Shown: positions 55,144-64,000 of the stretch, piece after piece
Layout: each line of letters starts with the position of its first letter
Numbering within the stretch: position 1 is the first letter of the stretch
Assembly: GCA_029706075.1 (NCBI GenBank)
Contig: JAINUG010000114.1
Location: 2,170,001 to 2,234,000 of the forward strand
Length of the DNA: 64,000 bases
Direction of reading: 5' to 3'
Source: Aldrovandia affinis
Lineage: Eukaryota > Chordata > Actinopteri > Notacanthiformes > Halosauridae
Notes under the pieces: generated by a model
Told to the model about the DNA's origin: nothing
Databases searched by the model: none
The model's input: only the letters and a program-made list of their open reading frames with translations
Position numbers and translations under genes: made by a program

Positions 55144-56362
55144 GGCCCTATTTTGGTGAATTAGGACGGTGTCGGTAACGCAGACGCAAAGCAAAGACGG
55201 TGGTGCTTTACGGCATGTCTAACGCAATTTCGGTAATTTCGTGATTTAGGATGATAGCGCACCTCCGGCGCAGTTGTAAAAGAGGTTGGATTAAATACAT
55301 GTGGGTGTGGTGGGGGTTTGGCTTCATAATGGCCAATCAGAACAGCTATTTTCTATCCCTTTAAATACCAGTGTGCTAACGCTATAGAAAATTGGCAATT
55401 TCCTGACATGGATGACAGTTTTGCGCGACTGCGCCAGGAGTGCTTCTCAAAAGAGGAGAGGAGAACGAGGAAGTGCGGCGAATCAGAGGGGGAAAACAAG
55501 GCGCACATTAATTTTTTATTTTCATAATTTTTTTATATTTTGAGACCTACATTGTTAATTTGATCTCTTTTTTTATATTTTAGGCTTTCCAACAAAAAAC
55601 AACGTTTCTTTTCTTCTAATGGAATTGTTAAATGGAAAGCAATAAATAACAAACTGTTTTATTTTACTCATGTTCTTTATGCATCCACATTGCGTATAAA
55701 AATCCTGTTTATTCCATTTTCATGTTGGACAAGACTGGAAGAAAATGGAAAGAATACCAAACCCAGGGAATCGCTCACCCTTTCAATTATGTATTCCATG
55801 CAAAATAAGAAAAACAATGTGCATGCAAACATATATTTATTTAACAGGTGTATCTTACTGAACGGTAGCGATGGATGGCCTGCTGGCTTCAGTCTTTCAT
55901 GTCCATGCATTGAATAACCACAAGCTGTGGTGAAATAGTTTTTAGCTTAATTGATTATGCTTTCAAGTTACCCATGGATTGGACAATTTGCCTAACATGG
56001 GGGGAAATTCACAATATTCACAAAACATTCTCATGTGATTTCAGATAACCTTATGTTCATATGTGCGCATCAATAAAGTCACCAAATTGCACAGAGCGCC
56101 AGCGTTTGCGCTAAGAGGTGGTCTAGTTGGACGTTAACTCAAACTCATAATTTGACACCAAACTTGCATAGCGCTGACTGTTTTCATTGTCACACCCCCT
56201 ATTGAGCTGCCCAACCCATAGTCGCGCAAATGCCTTCATTGCGCACAACAAAATTGCCAAACTTGGCGGAGACGGGAAATATTCCGTTTGCAACAGACGA
56301 AACTGGCAATTCGCCTGTGCTAGGGCATAACGCCGCTTAGCGCCGGCACGAAAATAGGGTCC
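55144..56362. mobile_element. Harbinger-like non-autonomous element, 1.2 kb
   Basis: The ends GGGCCCTATTTT and AAAATAGGGTCC are inverse to each other and flanked by AAA on both sides (55141-55143 and 56363-56365). Subterminal regions are GC-rich with repeated GCGC motifs. GGGCCCTATTTT ends with a 3-bp duplication are typical of fish PIF/Harbinger families. No transposase is present; the middle (55500-56000) is AT-rich and non-coding. Confidence 0.75.
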
Positions 56363-56686
56363 AAAGGCTTATATTTGTAGTTCTTGGGGCTCAAGAAAAA
56401 CTGGTATTGTATGGATGTATTGACATGGGAAATGTCAAGCACTTCCTGTATGAAAATGCTGAGTGAAAGCTATGGATGAAATGCTTTAGAATGGTCAGGT
56501 ACTGATGCCAAGATTTACTAAGATAGTCGCAGTGCAAAGACGGCCACCACTATTTTGCAGTCGCAAATAGCGAGACATTTGCGACAAATTTACTAAGACT
56601 AGTTCTAATTGCGCAATCAAAGAAATTAAATGCAGATAATCGTAGTACTCAAAATCACGGTTTTCAGTATATCACGGTATCAGTTT

Positions 56687-56838
56687 CCTTCGAGATGGAA
56701 TTTGCCCACCCACGTTCTGGAGACTCCTTATGTGTTTCACGGCTCACCTGAGCCGGCTCACCCTCCCCCTCCCCCTGGGGCAGACAGCCAAATGCCATCC
56801 CCAACCGGGGCTGATGACCAGGGCCAGTCTGGTAGAGC
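56687..56838 (-). mobile_element. SINE fragment, first family
   Basis: It matches the middle of the SINE at 46483-46902: CTTCGAGATGGAATTTGCCC, GAGACTCCTTATGTG, CTGGGGCAGACAGCCAAATG and CTGATGACCAGGGCCAGTCT. Head and tail are missing. Confidence 0.85.
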
Positions 56839-57442
56839 TAAAAAGCTAAAAAAAGAGATTCACCATAAAAAAAATAAAAACACCATATTCGCTTTTTGGG
56901 GGATTTTTTCTGAATCCAAAGTGAGTCCACACAGAAGAACAATCGTGTTCTAAACAAAACAAAATGCAAGAACAGCCAAAGAGGTGATGGGCTTTTTGGG
57001 GGATATAATTTGTCATCACAGACCACCTCAGCATTGGAATCAGTGGCCTTCTCTGCTGGGACATTACAAGTTTTATCCAAAGGGACTCCAGAGTGTATTT
57101 TCGGAGATTTATGCCTGGAGGCCTTCACAATCCGTTCTAGCATAAAATAAGTGTTGATCAAACTACCTACCAGGGTTGGGAAATGATTGGAGGAGCTGTA
57201 TGATGTAATGTGATTGGTTAAATGCTTTAATATGAAAATACACGTCGTGTTCTAAACAAAACAAAATGCAAGACCAGCCAAAGAGGTGATGGGATTAAAT
57301 TAGAAAACATTTTAGCAGGTCCAGTAGTACTCTTTTGAGGAAAGAAAGGAGGATATTTTTTACAAATAATGGGTTATTTATTTTCCTAAACATTTTTGTA
57401 GGTTATCGGTTGAAATCGGGTTTTTTTTCCCTGCATGAAAAT

Positions 57443-57620
57443 AGTTTGTTTTGCACTTTGTTTATTTATCTTTCTTCAGTCATTTACTATCAGGCGTGAG
57501 ATAATTAGTGATAGTGTTACATTCTAATGTTAGTGATTAGTACTAATTCATATTTTACTATTGTGGTATAAACTGTCATACCAATGAAGAAAGATAAATA
57601 AACAAAGTGCAAAAACAAAC
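57443..57620. repeat. 36-bp inverted repeat (MITE-like)
   Basis: AGTTTGTTTTGCACTTTGTT and following at 57443-57478 pairs almost perfectly with 57585-57620. The spacer of about 106 bp is AT-rich. Confidence 0.85.
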
Positions 57621-59187
57621 CGAACAGACACTCAAAACATAACAATAAGATGGCTTTTATAGCCACTACCCTAGGTCAGGATACACCCCTAGGTAGGATA
57701 CACCCATAAGAAGGGTCTGAACATGGCATGCTCCCACGACCAGATCACACCAAGAAATGGATACACAGCAACCAGGCACAAGTAGCAATGGAACAATGGA
57801 ACAACTTGGAACAAATTTACAGATCAGGAATTAGGGGTATTGGTGAACGAGGTACAGCATCACAACACCGTATTACAGCATAGCAAAACAACACCAACAG
57901 AAAATAAAACAATTTGGAGTGACAAAGAAATTAATTCATTAGGCATAACAAAACGAACAGCAGAGGTAAAGAAAATAAATGACCGATGATGTAAAGAAAA
58001 TATGACATGGCGTTAGGCAACGTACAAAAGAAAAACTTTTCTACAACATAATGGCGGAAAAAGTGATCCAACCAAGGAAAGAATATTAGAATAAGAATAA
58101 AAATGACTAAACTTGTGATGGGAGAAGGCCACAGAGCATCTGAAAGTAAAACTGTATTCACCATTCATTTTATACCCTCCTAACTGCATACGCACAATAA
58201 CATAATTGTTCAAATTTAGAACTGTGTTTTGTGAATTGTGAAATTGTGAAATATCTAGGCCAGTGCCAGTTCTTTCATAATTTAAGATTTTTTTTCATAA
58301 TTTAAGTTCAAAATAGGTTCTTTCAATAAGTCAATAATTTTCCCTTAAACATATTAACACAAAACAGGTTTGCCTCATTTCCTTTAGCATTTTCTTCAAA
58401 TTCTTAATTTTCAACATAGGGTTTAGTTTCAGTGACCAGGTGTCCACACTTTCAGCAATTAGGACCACACTTATTTCACCTGTCAGTCTATAATTGTATT
58501 CATTGTAACCTCTTTCTAAAGAAATCATTTGCCACACAGCACATTACAGAAAACAAAAACATTAGTTTATCTGACTGATTAAGTCCTGGGGTGTGAACAT
58601 TTATGAACATGTATTCTTAATGGCATGTATAGCTATTTCTGAGATAATGTAGCCTTAAGAAGGTAAACCATCCTTCAATAGATGTAAAAAATATATTATT
58701 AATAACAATTACCTGATTGTTACAATTAAGGTGTTACAACTGTGGTTGGAATGAAAAACAGCATGCACAGGGGTCCCCCAGGACCAGGATTGAGAACCAC
58801 TGACCTAGACGATATCAGCTCATAAAATACCGTCTGGTCTCAAAGGAAAGTCGCAAAGTGACATAACCTCCGTAAATTACATCCTAATAGCGATTTGACT
58901 CATTGCGACCATTTAGTCAATCCGACATAGATGTTGCGACTTTGTAGTGAATGCTTTTGCGTTGGAAAAGCAGTTGCAATCCTTCAGTAAATCTGCCTCT
59001 GAGTGTAACATGAAAAGGGACTGAGGTATTGTCACCCTGAAGAGAAACATGGCTGGTTATCAAATGATATTCAAATGTGGATCTGGTTCAGTGCTGGTAT
59101 TTGAGTGGCACATGGAGGATATACATCACTCAGATATGTTGTCAGCCATCAATACTGTAAGAATAAAACATTGCACTGTAATATATA

Positions 59188-60058
59188 CACTACCGGTCAA
59201 AAGTTAAGTCCAGTGAATAACCTGAAATGGTATGAAGGTAAGTGGTAAACTGCCAGAGGTATAAAAAAAAAGTTTAGGTTACCAAAAACTGAAAAATAAT
59301 GTACATTTCAGAGTTATAAAAAAAGGTCCTTTTCAGGGAACAAGTAATGGGTTAACGTGGGTTAACAGTCACTCTGTGCAAGTCGTCGACTCTGGATCCA
59401 GCAAAAGAGCCCCAGACCATCATGCTTCCTCCTCCATGTTTGGCAGTTGGTGTCATACACTGAGGAACCACCCTTTTGCCTACTCGACGGCCTACAAAAA
59501 CCTTTCAAACTATCAAGATTTCACATTTTGATTCATCGGTCCATCAGACCTTCTTCCAGTCTTCAGTAGTCCACTGGCGGTGCTTCATAGTCCAGGCAAG
59601 CCTCTTTTTCTTATTTTGCCATCTTAGCAATGCCTTTCTTACTGCCACTCAACCTGTCAAACCTGCAGCTCAAAGTTTTCTCTTCACAGTTGAAACTGAG
59701 ACTTCCTTACTTCGACCAGTGTTAAGCTGTGCTTGAAGCTGTTGTGCTGTGAGCCACCTATCACGCAAGCTGTTGACTCTCAGAAACTTGTCTTCTGATT
59801 TTGTTGTGGCTTTGGATCTGATAGGCCTCTTCCTGTCAGAGTTTCCTCCAGTTTCCAAGTGCCTTTTGATGGTGTAGGAAACTACTCACAGGCAAAAAAA
59901 ACATAATTTTTTGGTAACCTAAACTTTTTATTTTATTTTACCTCTGGCAGTTTACCGCTTACCTTTGTACCATTTCAGCTTATTCACTGGACTTGAACTG
60001 CTTAAATTTCAGTAAAAACTGGAAAATGGGGGTGTTCTAAAACTTTTGACCGGTAGTG
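59188..60058 (-). mobile_element. Tc1-like transposon, deletion derivative
   Basis: Both ends read CACTACCGGTCAAAAGTT (inverted), flanked by TA (59186-59187 and 60059-60060). The minus strand carries the DNA-binding part of a transposase (RKRPIRSKATTKSEDKFLR, LQAQLNTGRSKEVSVSTVKR) and a stretch with WTDESK, the first catalytic Asp. The rest of the catalytic domain is replaced by the terminal region. It shares this structure with the next copy. Confidence 0.9.
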
Positions 60059-60915
60059 TATTACCGATGTGGGGTAATTGCAGAGAGAAAACTCTGATTG
60101 ATTGTGGTTTTATTCACTACAAGAGAGACATCCCAGATCATTCTTACCGGGAACCTCTGAGGAGCTGAAGTAATGCAACTTTTAATTGGATAAAGGGTTT
60201 GAGTGACCCCCTTTTAAGCCTGCTAACACATATTATCATGTGAAATTTAATGTTTCCATGGTTACATACATTTCCTTGCATGAAGGGGCTTCCTCTGGCC
60301 TGCATCGCTGGCTTCCTCTGCTCAGCAGGCCGGTCCATTATGGGTTAAACCATCCAGACGGATGATAAATCTCCTCCCACTATTTATTTCCTCTTACATT
60401 TTTAATGGTGATGGCCTTGTGAAACAGATGGTGCATTAGCTGTAATAAACTATGGCTGACATCAGAGCTTTTCAATCCAGCTAAGCTAGGTTTTTTTATT
60501 TATTTATTGGATACATTGGTATTGTACTGTATGATTCTGTCTCTTAACTGAGGAAAACTGATCTCACAATTGGTTTCTGAGACAAACAAAAAAAACACAT
60601 TTCGCTTGCAGCTTAAATAGATTTTCTGTGCATGTCAAAGTGTTCCCTTATAACAGTCTTGACTTTTTTCCCCTAAAAATAACCTTAGAGAAGGTTTTGG
60701 AGAACATAGCATATTATAAATGCAATCAAATCCAATACGTTTGCTGAGAGATAGGTTAATGCTGAGCTGGTAATGTAGCCTAAATTCCAGCAGATCAGTG
60801 GTTAGACTGTGTACAAGTACCATTTCCCACACCCTTCTTTGTGTCACTTTAGCACTCTACATCTGCACCAACATTCCCAGGCATCCTCCCCAATCTCACA
60901 TCTCCCACACAAACA
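60059..60915. other. No gene seen; possible conserved non-coding DNA
   Basis: The stretch 60140-60480 is free of repeats, has AATTA/TAAT-type sites and a TTAATTGGATAAAGGG block. This is suggestive only. Confidence 0.4.
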
Positions 60916-60917
60916 TA

Positions 60918-61630
60918 CACTACCGGTCAAAAGTTTCCAGTTTTCCAGTTTTTACTGAAATTTAAGCAGTTCAAGTCCAGTGAATAACCTGAAATAGTAC
61001 AAAGGTAAGCGGTAAACTGCCAGAGGTTAAAAAAAAAAGTTTAGGTTAGCAAAAACTTTTTTTGGCAGTGAGTAGTTTCCTACACCATAAAAAGGCACTT
61101 GGAAACTGGAGGAAACTCTGACAGGAAGAGGTCTGGCAGAACGAAAGCCACAACAAAATCAGAAGACAAGTTTCTGAGAGTCAACAGCTTGCGTGATAGG
61201 CGGCTCACAGGACAACAGCTTCAAGCACAGCTTAACACTGGTCGAATTAAGTCTCAGTTTCAACTGTGAAGAGAAGACTTCGAGCTGCAGATTTGACAGG
61301 TCGAGTGGCAGTAAGAAAGCCATTGCTAATATGGCAAAATAAGAAAAAGAGGCTTGCCAGGGCCATGAAGCACCGCCAATGGACTACTGAATACTGGAAG
61401 AAGTTCCAAAATCTTCGGTTCATAACGCAGGGTTTTTGTATGCTGTCGAGTAGGCGAAAGGATGGTTCCTCAGTGTGTGACACCCACTGTCAAACATGGA
61501 GAAAGAAGCGTGATGGTCTGGGGCTTTTGCTGGATCCAGAGTTGGCGACTTGCACAGAGTGACTGTTAACCCATTACTTGTTCCCTGAAAAGGGCCTTTT
61601 TTTATAACTCTGAAATTGACATTATTTTTC
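60918..61630 (+). mobile_element. Tc1-like transposon, same subfamily, right end missing
   Basis: The left end CACTACCGGTCAAAAGTT (after TA at 60916-60917) and the following 650 bp match the minus strand of the 59188-60058 copy. Broken transposase blocks include RRLRAADLTGRVAVRKPL, KKRLARAMKHRQWTTEYW and a damaged CDTHCQTWRKK region. The first catalytic Asp is lost in a small deletion. After TTTTTTTATAACTCTGAAAT it runs into unique sequence, without a right terminal repeat. Confidence 0.85.
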
Positions 61631-63510
61631 ATTATTTGTCATTCCTGCATAATGACAGTTGCACTTATTCTTTCAATATAAATGTGGATTTTAGACATTT
61701 TTCGTAAATCACCTAATGTAACCATTTCCAGTTGTAATTCTAGTCATGCTGAATACAGCAGTAGCTGAAACATGTAAGCCACATGAGAAAATAATTCAAA
61801 CTTCCAATGAGACCAATACGGTAGATTTGTCATCTGCAATGGAAAAATACTGCCGGTGACAATGCAGAACATATTTGCTGATGAAATAGAAAACTTTTCG
61901 ACATTTACCGTCTACCACAGCGGTACATGACCTACATGTAAGCAATAGAGGTAAATACTTGCTGTTTCTTAATCATAAGTAACACACATCTATTCACAAT
62001 ATTTTTTTAAATGCATATCAATGAAGTACAACACTAAAATAAACCCAAAGTTCATTATTCTGTAAATCCACAACACTGATTTTTCTAACCCTGGTATAGA
62101 CACATTTCCATAAACTTAACCACCTTTGTTTGCCTTCAATATGCTCTGTTGTGCTTTAAGTAGTAGTACGTCAGGAAAACCCCCCAGAATAATCTCCAAA
62201 TAAACATGCAGGTTGTAAAGCACATCTGTTCCTGTGTGTTTACACTGGATTAAACTCGCCATTTGTGATTTTCCATTTGAATGCTTGGACATGGGGATCT
62301 CCATTTAAAAAGGCATCACTGTGTTTTCTCAATATCACTCCAAATGAATTGTGACAGCTGTTGAAGTGTGCACTGGGCAGAGAATATCCTGTGTTCATGT
62401 GTAATGATGATGATTAGGGAGCTGAACAGTGACAGGTTTAGCAGGATTCTCTGTTTGGTGTGTGGAGATTAAAAGTATACTGCATATGCCTCTGGGCACA
62501 TAAACTGGGCATTTTCATGCAGCATATCCAGGAAACCTCTGTACATGGGCATAGTGGGAGGGAAGAATTTTTGTTGTTGTTTTTGTTTTAGAAAATTCGA
62601 AATAATTATATTCTTGATCTATCATATGAATTTGATAATAATTGCATTTCATCATAAGGCTTGATCTGTTTGTCTCTGCATTTCTGTATGTGCACACACA
62701 CATGTGTGTGCTATTAACACATTTGATCATATATATATATATATTTGTACATATGTAACATCTTTAATTTTGTACTGCAAGTGTCAGTTATCTTTACATT
62801 AGTCATTACAGCTGGCAGATATTTTTTGGTGAGTGACTCACCAAAAAAACAAAAAGTTAATATGAAATGCATGGGCGTTTTCTTTGACGACTGAGAGCCT
62901 CGACAGCTCATTGACACTTATGCTGCTTGTGGTGACAAAACAATAGAAGCCAGCATCAGGGCTCACTAATGGATTTTTTGTAAGAATGAATAAATAAATT
63001 GAAGGTGATGGATGCACTGTTTTAATTTTTGGCATCAAGGTTGTATTGATTTTAAAGAGTGAACACATTCATTTACAGTATGCACTCAGAGACTCTCTCA
63101 CACACAGACGGTGCAGAAATGAAGACCAAAAATAAGGAATAAGAAATCCAGATTAATATAAATATAGTTCAATATAAGCAAAAATGAGGGTATCTGCTGA
63201 CAAAGCAATGTGAGTGAACATGCACAGGTCTCACGGCAAAGAGTAGGATCAAATCACATATAATAAATATACATAAACATGTAATAGGCACACAGTATAC
63301 AAAACCATCTTGATATATATAAATATTTGCTGAATCAGCATTTCAGTTTGAGAATGAGCATATTTCATAGCCAGATGTATAACGGCTACAGTCCTGTCTG
63401 CCAGGAGAGCTACCATAAAACATTTTCAGAAACGAAATCTAAGCACATACTGATCTCCATTAATGCAAGTGAGCCGTTTTCACAAGTGCTCAGGTCAAGG
63501 TGCAGTGACC
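61631..63510. other. No gene seen
   Basis: AT-rich with an (AT)n run at 62731-62745. No coding, SINE or terminal-repeat signal. Confidence 0.55.
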
Positions 63511-63516
63511 AGATCA

Positions 63517-63665
63517 GGGGCCGTATTCATGAAACATCTCAGAATAGGAGTGCCACTCTAGGATCTGTTTCCCCTGTCCATATGTTAACCTTATCGATGA
63601 TGAGCTAAAAGTGCAAAATGTATCCTAGATCAGCACTCCTATAATGAGACGCTTTATGAATATCT
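63517..63665. mobile_element. Palindromic MITE, about 150 bp
   Basis: GGGGCCGTATTCATGAAACA, TCTCAGAATAGGAGTGC on the left pairs with GCACTCCTATAATGAGAC and GCTTTATGAATAT on the right. ATCTGATCC-like and TATCCTAGATCAGC blocks make the two halves near mirror images. This is a common short foldback element of fish genomes. The target duplication is not clear. Confidence 0.8.
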
Positions 63666-64000
63666 TCCCAGATATTTGCACACTAGGTTCTCTCCGATGG
63701 TTTGCTCTCTCAAATAGTGTTGGTTTAATAGTCAACAGAATCTCATGTGTAGTTGTATCCTATGCTTGTATTTTTTATTACTGGATATAAATACTGTAAG
63801 TATTCAGTGCCAAATCTCCGCTTGATGGCTATATACTATATAATGTATTTTCCAGGTTGAATTTTAGCATATGCGCATGTGTACAGTACATGTGTGTGTG
63901 TATTTGTGTGTGTGTGAGTGAGTGCTTGTGTCTATGAGTGTACCTGTTAAAGTGTGTGTGTGAGTTTGCATATCTGTTTGCGTATGCGTGTGTGAGTATT
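63666..64000. other. No gene seen; GT-rich tract
   Basis: An imperfect (GT)n stretch lies at about 63886-63960. Confidence 0.6.

Larger units (their letters stand above)
56510..58999. mobile_element. Candidate terminal-repeat element, 2.5 kb, with internal repeats
   Basis: AGATTTACTAAGATAGTCGC at 56517 and the inverse of the right end (AGATTTACTGAAGGATTGC) resemble each other, and GTCGCA motifs occur near both ends. Inside lie a SINE piece, two 48-bp direct repeats 302 bp apart (56944-56991 and 57246-57293, one mismatch) and a hairpin (57443-57620). No clear target duplication and no transposase. Ends are approximate. Confidence 0.45.

Overview
The window is animal nuclear DNA, almost certainly from a ray-finned fish. 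It is AT-rich and has no prokaryotic gene layout. It is dense in repeats typical of fish genomes: Tc1/mariner elements, several families of tRNA-derived SINEs, L2, L1/Tx1 and other non-LTR elements, hAT and Harbinger relics, and solo LTRs. I see no intact cellular protein-coding gene. The most likely setting is a large intron or a gene-poor interval. One possible non-transposon landmark is a CpG- and GA-rich block at about 2640-3170 with a consensus splice donor (CAG/GTAAGG at 2977-2985), which could be a 5' UTR exon or promoter.

Layout. 1-1434: a 36-bp minisatellite, an acidic Glu/Val/Pro-rich broken reading frame on the minus strand, and the 5' half of a Tc1-like element joined to it. 4570-7960: an L1-type element (minus) that has lost its reverse transcriptase and holds SINE insertions, a 152-bp tandem duplication and a short telomere-like array. 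9056-10308: a Tc1 element with TA duplications whose transposase lacks the last catalytic segment. 10515-10877: a candidate solo LTR. 13300-14289: the 3' end of a LINE. 17170-20840: a mosaic of Tc1 pieces, a decayed LINE and three SINEs. 21011-24320: an unusual element with a two-module zinc-binding-type protein and a 148-bp tandem array that recurs inverted at the other end. 26430-27200: a LINE ORF1 with an SGNH/esterase-like domain.

28665-30600: SINE and L2 remnants. 33256-35484: two hAT elements side by side, each with a perfect 8-bp target duplication, the two duplications overlapping. 36232-36882: a solo LTR. 37160-38549: a 1.39-kb foldback element built of 155-bp repeats. 41540-43735: a Tx1-type LINE. 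46483-46902: a SINE. 47084-52400: a three-level nest (hAT-like element, inside it an L1, inside that an L2), each layer bounded by recognisable target duplications. 55144-56362: a Harbinger-like element. 56510-58999: a probable terminal-repeat element with internal repeats. 59188-61630: two oppositely oriented copies of one Tc1 deletion derivative. 63517-63665: a palindromic MITE.

The coding material is therefore almost all transposon-derived and broken. Autonomous-type LINEs (L1, L2) sit beside SINEs that could have used their machinery: the SINE at 38925-39158 ends in the same 3' sequence as the L2 at 48199-51141. The best candidate for something under-described is the 21.0-24.3 kb element; the foldback element at 37.2-38.5 kb comes second.
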